This document shows, piece by piece, positions 42,250-53,514 of a DNA stretch of 64,000 nt (the stretch's first letter is position 1; the number at the start of each line of letters is the position of its first letter). The notes below the pieces were generated by a model, which ran no database searches, had not been told where the DNA came from, and was given only the letters and a program-made list of their open reading frames with translations. The stretch is from Ahaetulla prasina. Its lineage: Eukaryota > Chordata > Lepidosauria > Squamata > Colubridae. The translations under genes and the position numbers were made by a program. The DNA lies in the NCBI RefSeq assembly GCF_028640845.1, contig NC_080540.1, positions 262,665,958-262,729,957 on the forward strand, written 5' to 3'.

Positions 42250-42533
42250 GCTTCAATCTTGATTGCAGAAAATATAACATTTGTAACAGAGTTGTTAGCG
42301 CTTGGATCACACTACCTGACTCTGTGGTCTCTTCTCAAACTCCCAAAAGCTTTAACCAAAAACTGTCTACCATTGACCTCACCCCATTTCTAAGAGAACT
42401 ATAAGGGGCGTGCATAAGAGCACAAAAGTGCCTACCGTTCCTGTCCTATTGTTTCCTTTCATTATATATACGCTTATATGTTGTATAGTTGTTTTATGCT
42501 TATGCTTATATATACTGTTGTGACAAAAAAAGA
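42250..42533 (+). mobile_element. CR1/jockey-group LINE, 3' part of the split copy
   Basis: Encodes the protein end (FNLDCRKYN, SAWITLPDS, PKSFNQKLSTIDLTPF) with a TAA stop at 42402-42404. A short 3' UTR follows with TTATATATACGC and ends CTGTTGTGACAAAAAAA. The same 3' end appears at 45868 (minus) and 57824. Confidence 0.88.
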
Positions 42534-43936
42534 AGAAGAAATATTTTCTCAGTCTGATGTGTGGGCAGAAACAAATGATTTCTTTTTGGTAACCTTTCTA
42601 GTCTCACCACCTGTACACTTGTCAACAAGGAAAAGCAGCAGAAGTTGTCACTTCTTTTTGCTCAGCTCAATTAAAACGTTTTTTTTAAAGGGAAAAATAT
42701 AAGGAAAACATTAATTCCTTATCAGGCAGGACTTACATGACTTAAAAGGACTTTGGATCAGACATATAAATAATAAAATAAACACTGCAATTATATTAGA
42801 AAGGAAACATATTTATGTATTAGACCAGGCAGATCGTGTTCCCCTTTTTATTCATTTTGCCTCAATCAAATCATCTGGCTAAGTATAAAAAATGTGAAAA
42901 GTGAAAATTAAAACCTGTGAAATAATTATTTCCATTGCCAAACAAAGAAGGATTTTTTTTCTGCTTTAGACTTTGCCACTTACATAAACCCTTGTTTTAA
43001 GAGAAATAAAAAAGTTGAATTTCAACCATGATATATGAACCCTAATCAGTATAACATTTTAGTGAGCTAATGAATTGAAGGAATGAATTGCAAGTATAGA
43101 GTATTAGAATACAAACTAAACCACATCAGAGGAACCCAATAATGGAATCTGATAATTTGCTTGTATCTTTTTTCCTGGTGCTATTCAACAGGTTTCTTAG
43201 AAGCAGTGGATCTTCACAATTCACATGGTAACATTAGATTGCATTTTGCATTTAAGATTTCACTCTGCCAATCTAAAAAAATGATGTTCCATTTGGAAAA
43301 TGTTAGCTTATTATTCTGCATAACTAGGTTGAGAAGATGAGAAGAAAGTATATAAATTCTCAGTAGGGCTCACTGCTCCAATTCTCTGTCTTTACCAGTG
43401 CTCCATTGGAGCTAGAAGTCTGGATGGATTTCAGGCATAATTGAAACAAGCTATAATATTCTTTAATTCTGCATTCAGTATTTCATTTCCTCTCCCTCTC
43501 CCACCCCCACATACCAACTAACGATTTCCCATTTTAAGAGATTTTTCATTCTTTCACTCCTTGGCGGCTGAAAGTGTCAGCAATTTTGACAAGGACACAG
43601 ACTTTCTAATTGTACAGCATAAGTTTTCACACTGTATAGGTTAAAAATTTTTTACATTCAAGCCATTAAGTTACGTGCAAGGGATTCCCCCTGCCCTTGC
43701 CCAAATATCTTGCTAATGAGAGTTGTTTTTCTTCATTTACTATGTTGAACAGATTTATTGGCATGTACATTTTGTCAATTTTAATATTTGAAACCAGTTT
43801 ATATTCCACAAGCCAGTTCAAGGCACCCAAGCCTGTCCACGAGAGAAGTAATATTTTAGCTTAGGGTGCTACTTTTTCAGCCACCTGATTTTGGAAGGAC
43901 TAAGGAAAAGAAAACTGGAAAAAAGAAAATAAAATT
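42534..43936. other. Unique sequence
   Basis: No dispersed repeat or gene recognised. Confidence 0.4.
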
Positions 43937-43980
43937 TTTGCATTGCATTGCATCGCATTGCACTGCACTGCACTGCACTG
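43937..43980. repeat. (CATTG)n/(CACTG)n pentamer repeat
   Basis: Four TTGCA-type units followed by four CTGCA-type units, differing by one base; a young compound array. Confidence 0.9.
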
Positions 43981-44475
43981 TTACATTACAATTTACATTT
44001 GTTGGTTGTCCCTTTCCAGTGGACTCCATATATTGGATATAATTGCCATGGTTATCCTCCATCCTATTGTTAACTTTTGGAGTTGCTTTGTTCAGGGTTA
44101 TTATGAAGACCTTTTGGCCCAGATCCTCAAATTGTACATTCTTGTTTTAAGATGTTAACATTCTTGCTTTTTATTATTTATTTTTATTTATTAAGAAAAT
44201 TCATATGGCTTTCCAACTCATTCAGGGTGACTCCCACTGGCCAGAGGTAAAATCTCAAAATACAAAACCCAATAAACCCTCAACCTCCTGGCAATAACAA
44301 TCTGACAAACATTTACCTGGATTGAAGACATCTGAATTGGGGAGGGATCCAAATTCAAAGGTTAAGAATTCTGGGTGCCTTGTTGTATCCATTGCATATA
44401 CTGCAGCTCCAATAATTCTTTACATTTGAAAAGAAATCTTCCCAAGGTGAAGGTGACATCTGAAATGTTCCTTCC
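43981..44475. other. Unique sequence with an old LINE tail
   Basis: About 44168-44290 (TTTATTTTTATTTATTAAG, then GGGTGACTCCCACTGG) resembles a diverged CR1-group 3' end on minus. Nothing else recognised. Confidence 0.35.
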
Positions 44476-44483
44476 GTCCGTCC

Positions 44484-44555
<72 letters not shown>

Positions 44556-44556
44556 C
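44476..44556. repeat. (ATCT)n microsatellite
   Basis: About 18 uninterrupted ATCT units, preceded by CCGTCCGTCC. Confidence 0.97.
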
Positions 44557-44781
44557 CTTACTGACACATCAAAGCCAGAGTAATACATTTTTCATTTGAT
44601 CCACTGAGAATGCATAAAATGGAAATGGAACGATGCCAGCAGTTTCCAGTCCTGATTTAGACTACATTGTTCACTGGATAGTATTGTACCTTTACATATT
44701 CAGACTGAGGACACACAGAATCAGTAAGAAGAATTTGGGATTCTACAAAAGCCTCCTTTCTGACCCATATGTAATAATATA

Positions 44782-44947
44782 CAGGTAATCCTTGACCTAC
44801 AGTGGTAATCAATGTCCAATAGGGTTGGAAGTTGTGATGGTCATTAAGTGAAATGATCACATGATCTCCTTGCTTAATGACCACCACCCCTACTGTCCCT
44901 GATCTGATTGTTAATGCATGTGGTCATTAAGTTGAGGATGAGGTGCC
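44782..44947. mobile_element. Degenerate copy of the TA-flanked MITE
   Basis: The left end ATACAGGTAATCCTTGACC matches the element at 23298. The right side (GTCATTAAGTTGAGGATGAGG) is a decayed counterpart of its right end. The boundary is approximate. Confidence 0.45.
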
Positions 44948-45045
44948 TCGGGGTGGGGGAGACCCTGGGAGGTCAAGTCCAGGCACAGACCCACTTGACC
45001 TGGGCTTCCCAAGGCTTCCCCCAGCTCCTGAGAAACCCTGTGTTC

Positions 45046-45199
45046 CAGGAGTGGGTTCTATTTACCTTTACTACCAGTTCTCAGTGGGATCAGCATGCAC
45101 ACAAGCTTCCTGATGACATCAGGGTAAGTGGGCAGAGCCTCCCCTTGGTTTTACTACCGGTTCACAAGAACTGGTGCGAAGCAGGGGCAACCACCACTG
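45046..45199 (+). mobile_element. Short hAT-type MITE, ACCGGTTC family variant
   Basis: CAGGAGTGGGTTCTATTTACC at the left, and a right end with TACTACCGGTTCACAAG followed by CAACCACCACTG. The flanking CTGTGTTC (45038-45045) and CCGTGATC (45200-45207) match at 6 of 8. Confidence 0.6.
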
Positions 45200-45207
45200 C
45201 CGTGATC

Positions 45208-45867
45208 CAAGTCTTGCCCCTTAGGGATCCCACTTACCAGTTCAAAATGACAGGTGAAGGGAAATGAGGAGGAAGGTTGGAGCCTGATGAGCTGGAAGTA
45301 GCCCTTTTTTTAAACCCCACAAAAGGAGCCACATTCAGAAATGTGAGTTGTTTCTACCATCCAACATAATGAGTCTCTCTTTGAGATTAACAGAAATTCA
45401 GAGCATTGGGTTTCTACAGGACAGTAAATCAAATGTACTCATTCAACGGCTTTAAAATGTTGGAAAACATTTGAGAAAGGCATTTGCCGGAGGTCTAACT
45501 GTGCGGGAATAAAATGCCAATTCATTCTTGTGGTATTTGTAGGAATTTTAAAATAAACTGATTGAAAACAGGAAATCAGGGTTAAAAAAAAATCTGTAAA
45601 CCCATTATGCTGATGCCAAACACTCCAGGTCTTTTTAATTAGGTCATTTGGAAGATGACCCTTTTGTTTTTGTATGGTTTTTCTTTGGAATCTGTGCTTC
45701 TAATTATCTTTTGTATTTCAAGCTCATACTCTGTTGTGATGGGGGCTAGTGGATGGGTAGGTGCACATGCCGTTGCATGAGAGAGAAAATAAAAACAATG
45801 CAGAAAAAACGATGCCTTTAGAGATGGAGCAAATTTCACAGGGCAGAAAGAATGGGCAGTGGAAGTT
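45208..45867. other. Unique sequence
   Basis: Nothing recognised. Confidence 0.4.
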
Positions 45868-46803
45868 ATTTATTTATTTATTTTATTTATTTATTTATTT
45901 TGTCACAACAATATATGTAGGTATCATACAAAAAGATTATATAGTAAATAAATATAAGGAGGTATAAGCATATATATAGGAAGAAGAAAAGAAAAAAACA
46001 GTAGGACAGGAACGGTAGGCAGGTTTGTGCGCTTATGCACGCCCCTTATGGTCCTCTTAGGAATGGGGTGAGGTCAATAGTAGAAAGTTTTTGGTTAAAG
46101 CTTTTAGGATTATGGGAAGAGACCACAGAGTCAGGTAAAGTATTCCAAGCACTGATGATTCTGTTACAGAAGTCATATTTTCTGCAATCTAGATTAAAGT
46201 GGCTGACATTAAGTTTAAATCTATTAGTTGCTCTAGTATTATTGCAATTAAAGCTGAAGTAGTCTTTAACAGGAAGGACATTACAATAGATGATTCTGTG
46301 AGTTAAGTTTAGGTCTTGTCGAAGGCGACGGAGTTCCAAGTTTTCTAAGCCTAGGATTTCAAGTCTGGTGGGATAGGGTATTTTATTGTTTTCAGAGGAA
46401 TGGAGAACTCTTCTTGTAAATTATTTCTGGACACGTTCAATTGTATTGATGTCAGAGATGTGGTGAGGGTTCCAAACAGGCGAGCTGTATTCTAGAATTG
46501 GTCTAGCAAATGTTTTATATGCTCTGGTTAGTAGTGTGGTGTTTTTGGAAAAGAAGCTACGCAAAATTAGGGTTACAACTCTTAGAGCTTTTTTTGCTAT
46601 GTAGTTGCAGTGGGCTTTGGCACTTAGATCATTTGACATGAAAACTCCAAGGTCTTTAACGGGATGGGGGTCGTCTGTAAGGTAATGTCCATCTAGTATG
46701 TACTTAGTTTTTGGGTTCTTTTTTCCTATATGTAAGACTGAGCATTTGCTGGTTGAAATTTGGAGCTGCCAATTTTTAGACCAAGTTATCATCAAAGACA
46801 ATC
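45868..46803 (-). mobile_element. CR1/jockey-group LINE, 5'-truncated copy without the LTR
   Basis: Same family as 40030-42533. TTTA repeats then TTGTCACAACAATATATG (the 3' end reversed) lead into minus-strand coding at 46046-46801: WSKNWQLQISTSKCSVLHIG, YLTDDPHPVKDLGVF, LTHRIIYCNVLPVKDY and NRFKLNVSHFNLDCRKYDF. The last peptide spans the position where the other copy is split by solo LTR 5, so this copy is the empty-site control. Confidence 0.88.
46046..46801 (-). pseudogene. LINE polymerase C-terminal fragment
   Basis: Two colinear frames separated by one frame change near 46340-46420. The RT catalytic motifs lie upstream of the truncation and are absent. Confidence 0.8.
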
Positions 46804-46939
46804 GAGATTCAGTTCAGATAATCCAAACTGCAGTTGAAATGAAATCGGATGAAAATTATTACTATTATCTTAATGCAACTTCCACAAATAGAGCCTGGAT
46901 TGTACAGCGTATAAACCCCAAATGGCAAACAAATAACAT

Positions 46940-46962
46940 AGCACAGCACAGCACAGCACAAC
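46940..46962. repeat. (CACAG)n pentamer repeat
   Basis: About four GCACA units just outside the 5' truncation point of the LINE. Confidence 0.8.
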
Positions 46963-48287
46963 ATAACATCATCACTACCATGAATAAATAGACGCATTAA
47001 TTTATGCGTGAATTGTCACAGGGAATAATTTTGCCAATGATAGCACAATCCCTCCTGAAGATTCTAAAATCTTTTAGCATATTATAATTCTGGCATTAGT
47101 TATACCATTCTCAAGGTGAATCAAGTACTCACTGTTGCTTCTCCAAATGATCACTGTGTCTACAGCCTAACTACTTATGGAGTGTGCCTCTGGGAACTCC
47201 TTAAGTTTCATTGCTCAATCAAGCAGAACATGAACAATAACATAAGCTATTGTTTTTAAGCTAAATAAATGATATATCACTCTTTTTATTTTTAAATGAT
47301 CTAATGTTATTCTGATTGATAAAGTAGTTAGCTATGGAAATGAGACAATAATTAGGTTTTTAAATAAATAAATAAATAAATGAGCTTTCTTATTCATATA
47401 ATTTAAGAGAAGAGGTAACCTGTGACAATTTTCTACTTTCCCTTCCAACATTTTGGAATTTAAAGTTTTAGTAATAAGAACAGAAGAGCTCTTCCGGGTC
47501 CAGTATTTACTTTGTTATTTAATGATGTAAATTGATTCTACTGCAAAAATTACACAAGGACTGATTTTTAGTTTCAGATAGAGCTGGCTAACCTCTGTAG
47601 TATTTATGTTGGATGCAATTCTTGATTTTTCTAACAGTTCCAGGGTACCTGAAATAATTGCAAGTTAGTCCATTCCAGATTTTATAATATATTTCAAAGG
47701 CAGAGGAACTCCGGGGACAAAGTAATACAACAACCAGTGAATGATATGTGATTTCATAAATTAAATTCCCTAATTGTACAGGCCTTTCAAAACATCATAT
47801 CTCAATAACTAAGATTCCCAATACAGGATAGAACATCATCTGCTTGGGAATTAGATTCATTTTTATATAAAAATGTTTATAAAAACGTGTAGTAGAAACA
47901 TAGAATCCTTTTCATGTAATTTAGACAAAGTTGGAATTATGGAGAAAGAATTGAAACTGTAACTATTGTTTCTGCTCCCAGTCTTCATTGTTCCTTTGTA
48001 AATTGAACTTATAGACAAATTGTGTGCATACAGGCATTGTTTTTATAATAATATATATGCTACTTTTTTCTAGAACTGCCCACATATATTTTGTATATAT
48101 GTAAATTCTACTAACAAAATAATTAGGAGTACAGGGTTATTGGAATTATGGATAAATATATTTCTTTCTGCTTATTGAATGAATGGGTTCAAGCACAATA
48201 ATAAACATGGATTTTTTTTCTAACTATATTTGGCTGAGCAAACCATATTGGTCTGATTTATCCATAAGCCTAACTTTTTTTTTTTTA
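46963..48287. other. Unique AT-rich sequence
   Basis: Contains a short (AAAT)n run at about 47365-47382. Nothing else recognised. Confidence 0.4.
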
Positions 48288-48516
48288 ATTTGCATTTATA
48301 TCCCGCCCTTCTCCGAAGACTCAGGGCGGCTTACACTATGTTAAGCAATAGTCTTCATCCATTTGTATATTATATACAAAGTCAACTTATTGCCCCCAAC
48401 AATCTGGGTCCTCATTTTACCTACCTTATAAAGGATGGAAGGCTGAGTCAACCTTGGGCCTGGTGGGACTTGAACCTGCAGTAATTGCAAGCAGCTGTGT
48501 TAATAACAGACTTGTT
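48288..48516 (-). mobile_element. tRNA-derived SINE with LINE-like tail, 3' portion
   Basis: TTTATATCCCGCCCTTCTCCG, GCCCCCAACAATCTGGG and GGTGGGACTTGAACCTGC follow the order of the SINE at 13271. The tRNA-like head continues after the Rex1 insertion at about 49011-49040 (AGCAGTCTGAGCCACC). Confidence 0.7.
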
Positions 48517-49010
48517 ATTTGCAGATCCCTCGCATCCTGGACATAAACTGTTTCAACTCCTACCCTCAAAACGACGCTATAGAGCACTGCACACCAGAAC
48601 AACTAGACACAAGAACAGTTTTTTCCCGAAGGCCATCACTCTGCTAAACAAATAATTCCCTCAACACTGTCAGACTATTTACTGAATCTGCACTACTATT
48701 AATCGTTTCATAGTTCCCATCACCAATCTCTTTCCACTTATGACTGTATGACTATAACTTGTTGCTGGCAATCCTTATGATTTATATTGATATATTGATC
48801 ATCAATTGTGTTGTAAATGTTGTACCTTGATGAACATATCTTTTCTTTTATGTACACTGAGAGCATATGCACCAAGACAAATTCCTTGTGTGTCCAATCA
48901 CACTTGGCCAATAAAATTCTATTCTATTCTATTCTATTCTATTCTATTCTATTCTATTCTATTCTATTCTATTCTATTCTATTCTATTCTATTCTATTCT
49001 ATTCTATTCT
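48517..49010 (+). mobile_element. Rex1-like LINE 3' end inserted in a SINE
   Basis: Begins in coding sequence (DPSHPGHKLFQLLPSKRRYR, then NSFFPKAITLLNK and TAA) identical in order to the long copy at 29932. A 3' UTR with CAAGACAAATTCCTTGTGTG follows, ending CACTTGGCCAATAAAATTCT and a pentamer array. 5'-truncated. Confidence 0.88.
48916..49010 (+). repeat. (ATTCT)n tail, 19 units
   Basis: Perfect ATTCT repeats fused to the LINE 3' end, the complement of the AATAG arrays at 29386 and 54693. Confidence 0.97.
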
Positions 49011-49040
49011 GTTTTAGCAGTCTGAGCCACCAGAGGCCCT

Positions 49041-49402
49041 TATAATGGATGGGATTGTTTTGGTCTTAAACCAAAAACAAACACATCACATTATAAACTC
49101 AGTTCTACATGTGAATGAGATCAACATCCCCAGATTTCTTAAAAATTATTTCTCATATATTTGTAAATGTTATTTTTGCCCTATATATAATCTTTGAGGA
49201 ATTTTGGATGTGCTTCTAATATAGTGCTGAAAAAAGGAGCAGATCTTAAACAAACTGTCGCTTAAATCCTGAACGGCGCTTTCTTGAGTAAAAGGGATTC
49301 TGATCCAACAGCATTTTTGTTGTTGGAAGAAACTTTATTTTCACTTATTTCCTTTCTTCACAATACTGTCTGCTGTACAATGTTCCAGAGGGTCTATGAA
49401 TT
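49041..49402. other. Unique sequence
   Basis: Nothing recognised. Confidence 0.4.
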
Positions 49403-49410
49403 GTCCAGAG

Positions 49411-50192
49411 CAGTGGTCACCAACTGGTGATTCATGGACCACTCGTGGTCCATGAGAAAATTTTGGTGGTCCTCAGAAAAATTATTTGCATTTTTTATAT
49501 TGCACTAAATCAGGGGTCCTCAAACTATGGCCCCTGGGCTGGATACATGCAATGAACATTTGTACTGCTGCAGAGAGTCTCCCCCTTCTGGGTCTTTTTG
49601 TGTGGATCAGAGGGAGGCAGAAATTCCGACTTGGGGTCTGCTTCAGCCTCCTGGTGGAGGGCTTTGGGCGAAGGTTGGAGGGAAGCGCCACTGGTGATGA
49701 AGAACTGGAGGGCCTTGTTCCAGTGGGACTGCAATCATGGCCTGGAACTGGGTAACCATCTCAGCCTGCTGAGCCTCCAGGTGCCTGTACCTGGCCTTGC
49801 ACAACCACAGGTCTTCCCTCTGCTTGGAAAGCCTATGCTCCTAGTCCTCATGAGAGGCTTCTGCTGAGCCTCCTTCTTGGTCAGATCCAATTTGAACTGA
49901 GCTGTTTTGCCAACTTTCTCATTGTGGCTGCTTAGTTCCAACAACTGCTTCCTGTTGGGGCCCTAAGGGGCCCAGGCGGGCAGGTGAGGAATGGCTGGGA
50001 GGGGAGGGGTGAGTAAAGGCTGGCGAGGCACCCCTTGATGTGAGTGACATCGAGTTGGCCATGCACATCCAGTCACATGACCACCTAGCCATGCTTACCC
50101 AGCCGGTCATTAGGCAGATCATATTAGTGGTCTACGGGATTTAAAATTATGAATTTAGTGGTCCCTGAGGTCCAAAATGTTGGTGTCCCCTG
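49411..50192 (-). mobile_element. Composite hAT-type element with captured coding-like sequence, copy B
   Basis: The ends CAGTGGTCACCAACTGGTG and CCAAAATGTTGGTGTCCCCTG are inverted repeats. A perfect 8-bp TSD, GTCCAGAG, lies at 49403-49410 and 50193-50200. The second hAT-like end CAGGGGTCCTCAAACTATGG sits inside at 49511-49530, at the same relative place as in copy A. 782 bp, opposite orientation to copy A. Confidence 0.92.
49545..49935 (-). pseudogene. Captured coiled-coil-like gene fragment (copy B)
   Basis: Minus-strand peptides VGKTAQFKLDLTKKEAQQ, HRLSKQREDLWLCKARYRH, LEAQQAEMVTQFQAM and HWNKALQFFITSGASLQ match copy A but with different lesions. The stop after EAQ in copy A is Gln here, while a frameshift sits in the following KHLTED segment instead. 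Both copies share the frame break just before the HWNK stretch. The pattern indicates one captured, already damaged gene piece that was copied at least twice. Confidence 0.5.
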
Positions 50193-50200
50193 GTCCAGAG

Positions 50201-50390
50201 GAGACACCTGTAAGAGTGTGTGAAAACCGAGAAACCAGAAAAGTAACTTTCTCCTTCCCTTCATAGCAAGGGAAGGAGAACTTTCTCCTTCCCTTCCCTA
50301 TAATCAGAGTTTCACCTGTGCCAAACAAATAAACAAACAACTCTTAGAACAGCTGAACTCATACTAGTTTTCCAATATATAGCAAAGATC
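50201..50390. other. Short unique stretch with a repeated CTTTCTCCTTCCCTT motif
   Basis: The motif occurs twice near 50248 and 50281 with a complementary AAGGGAAGGAGA between, giving a small hairpin. Confidence 0.5.
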
Positions 50391-50398
50391 ACATAGAT

Positions 50399-50750
50399 CA
50401 GGTGAATCAAACTCAATTTCATTGAGGGCTGCATCAGTGTTGTGTTTGACCTCAGGGGGCCAGGTGGGCATGGCAAGGGTGAATGTGGCCAGCTCAGTGC
50501 CACTCGTTTCAGGGGCACTTGCAGAGGCCTGAGCATTCTGCCAGGAAAATGGAGCTCAGGAAGGCCACGTGTGGCCCTCCTGACCTCCATTTTTGCTGGC
50601 AGAGGGTTGCAGGAGGCTGTTGCAGCCAAAATCAGAGCTTGGGAGGGCCACATGGGCCGGTCCTTTGCTGTTTCCAGGGCAGCCCCACAGCCAGATCTAA
50701 GCACCCTGCAGGCCAGATCTGGCCCATGGACCTTGAGTTTGACACCCCTG
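50399..50750. mobile_element. hAT-type MITE (GGTGTCAAACT family)
   Basis: The left end CAGGTGAATCAAACTCAA and right end TTGAGTTTGACACCCCTG are inverted repeats. A perfect 8-bp TSD, ACATAGAT, lies at 50391-50398 and 50751-50758. The 352-bp interior is GC-rich. A short relative lies at 22718. Confidence 0.92.
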
Positions 50751-50758
50751 ACATAGAT

Positions 50759-51946
50759 TGAACCTACAAGAAAATCCAGATTTTTAAAGGAACTTTAAAA
50801 GCAGGTTAGGGGTGCAATGCAGATCTCCCTGGGGATCTTGTTCCAAAGGGTATGATAGGAAAGACCCACCATCTTGGTCCCATTCACTGATAATCCCATT
50901 AATCCCCTTGGTCCCATTAATTAAAGGAACCTAATGAGATAGCATGCCTTCTTTCTTCTATATACAAAATCAGTTAAATTAGTAGATGAAACTACAACAC
51001 TAGCGACAGAAAACTATTCTCCATTACATATGAAAACTAGATTCACCCAATATTGTGACATTTAGACTTCTGTCTACAGAGGAGAATGTCCAAGGAATGG
51101 CTGAAAGGTAATTAAAGTTGGTGTCTTGCAGCAGCTGCAAATTGGAATAGCTATATTTGTTTGTTTGTTTGTTTGTTTACAGAAGTTCTAATGGTAGCCC
51201 TGGAAATTTGTATAGAAGTCCCACTGGAAATGGAAATGCTAGAAGGTCCTGATTCTTTCCTGATTCATGAGAAACAAGGAGGACTGCACATTCTAACCCA
51301 ATGCCTCATATTTTTGTACTCTTCAAAGTTTCTATATTTTAGAACTTTTTATCTCTTCTTTAGTGATCAAATATTGATCACTGGTCACATGTTGGCTATT
51401 AACAACCATTCTGTATTACTGGAGACCATGATAAAAAGGGTCCATATTTGAACCAATTCTTGTGTAGATATTCAAGTGAATGCTAGTATAATTTCTCTAC
51501 ATACCACCTTCCTCGTGTTCGAGGGGAGGAAGGAAGAGGGCAAAAAGGATATAAGTGGTATGCAGCCCCATTATTCCCTCCTGATTCATGCTTGCCTTTT
51601 CAGGGGAAGACAGAAATGGTTAAAATGAAGAGGGCAATGGGTGGGAATTGACCATGTTTTAAGAGGAAAACCAAGCAGCAATACAAACTACAACAATAAT
51701 CCTCTCTTTAAAAATGTCCTATATTTGGAGGTTTGTTCAAACTGGTTTAAAGATATATAAAATGGAAGATCAGAGGCCTGGGTATTGCCTGTCACTTATT
51801 AGCACATTCATTTCATTCCTTGGGGAACAGACATGACACTTGGTCAATTTTTTCCATATAGTCATTGTTTTATTTATTTAACAAATATATAGGGCTGATC
51901 AACTAACCAGTGGAATGCTAAGTGGCAAAGATAAAAACATACTATA
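50759..51946. other. Unique sequence
   Basis: (GTTT)n at about 51157-51179 and a possible LINE-tail scrap at 51868-51890 (TTTTATTTATTTAACAAATAT). No gene recognised. Confidence 0.4.
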
Positions 51947-51954
51947 ATTTATAC

Positions 51955-52075
51955 CAGGGGTCTTCAATCTTGGTCCTTTTAAGACTTGTGGACTTCAACT
52001 CCCAGCTTTGCTGGCTGAGAGACTCTGGGAGTTGAAGTCCACAAGTCTTAAAGGGACCAAGGTTGGAGACCCCGG
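51955..52075. mobile_element. Palindromic hAT-type MITE, copy 2
   Basis: Arms of about 50 bp: CTTTTAAGACTTGTGGACTT and its partner AAGTCCACAAGTCTTAAAG. A perfect 8-bp TSD, ATTTATAC, lies at 51947-51954 and 52076-52083. Length 121 bp. Confidence 0.93.
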
Positions 52076-52243
52076 ATTTATACTATAACTATAATCCAGG
52101 TAACTTGGTAAAATCAGGTTGAGCCTCCTAGAAACAAACTCATTGCCAACATCACACATACAAATATCCACAAAGGGCAAGGCTCCATTATTATTCCAGC
52201 CCACTGTCTGAGGCAAAAGCCATGGCATCATGATCTTCTGGGA

Positions 52244-52377
52244 CAGTGGTCTCCAACCTTGGTCCCTTTAAGACTTGTGGACTTCAACTCCCAGAGTCCC
52301 TCGTCAGCAAAGCTGGCTGAGGAACTCTAGGAGTTGAAGTCCACAAGTCTTAAAGGGACCAAGGTTGGAGACCCCTG
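52244..52377. mobile_element. Palindromic hAT-type MITE, copy 3
   Basis: Arms CAGTGGTCTCCAACCTTGG and CCAAGGTTGGAGACCCCTG. A perfect 8-bp TSD, TTCTGGGA, lies at 52236-52243 and 52378-52385. Length 134 bp, 168 bp from copy 2 and nearly identical to it in the arms. Confidence 0.93.
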
Positions 52378-52385
52378 TTCTGGGA

Positions 52386-53514
52386 GGCTAACAAGGTTGA
52401 GGCATCATATATCTCTTCTTTTTCCTGTCTATCCATTTTCTCCCTGCCTCCCTCCCTGCCTCCCTCCCTTCTTCTTTGATACATAACATTTTCTTTTTGC
52501 TTTTCTCCACTTTAATTTTTTCTGCTGCCCTTTGGTTTTTCGATATACTGCTTTGTAAGATAGTGCTTAACAAATCAGCTTTATGATGCCCCAGCATGCT
52601 GAGCCTATGGTGGTGAAAGATTTAGAGGCCTAAATATATACCCTAAGGCTGCAGGATGATGTCCACTTGTATTATGGAAAGAGGAAAACATGAAAAGAAA
52701 GACATTTCAGGAAAAAAAATGGGATTAAAAACATTGAATAACCTTTTGTTCACTCCCTTGGTCTCTTCTAATTAGCAGCATTATTTCGTTCTCAGGCCTT
52801 TCTCATTTTATTTCCAAGTGTTGTTTCCATACCACTGCTCTTACAGATTGTGGGGGATGTGAAAAGGGAAGGTGAGAAAGTAAATGTTTCTGCTGGAGTT
52901 ATTTTGCTCAGAGAATGAAACTAGAGGTACCAAGAGCAACAGCAGTGCGTGTTGTTTGGTTGTCATGGGCTAGGAGCCTTGATAACACCATACACACTTG
53001 TAACTCTACAAGGGATGAGTGCCTTGTTGGGACAGTTTAAAGGTGGAAGTGGGAAGGCAACGGATTAAGCAGAGATATGCTTCACCATTCTAAATAATTG
53101 CATGCACAGCCTCTGTTTTAATGGGAGGACAGCAGACGCAATGAGATGTAGCATTATTCAAGAACTACAAGTTATGTTCCTCATTTACTTCTGAAGTAGG
53201 AGTACTGTTCTTTGAGTACATACTGTATACATCCTTGTTTGAGATTAACTAAATCTATTGCAGGAAACCATGTTGTGTGCATGATGCTAACCTCTTTTCT
53301 GTTTTGTGTCAAAATCAAATGATCACAATTTCCATCCTCTGTACTCATAGTTATTATTGGACAATGCAACAGGCTTGGAAAAGGCTGATTTTGAGGGACA
53401 TGCAGCAGCCAGGAAGTTGGATATAATTGAAATGAGTCTAAAGGGTTGGGATGAAAAAGTGATGGATCTTTTGCTATGCTATTCATTCTGCTATACAGTA
53501 GATGTATTTTTTGT
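52386..53514. other. Unique sequence
   Basis: A short CCTCCCTGCCTC repeat near 52442-52470. No gene recognised. Confidence 0.4.
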
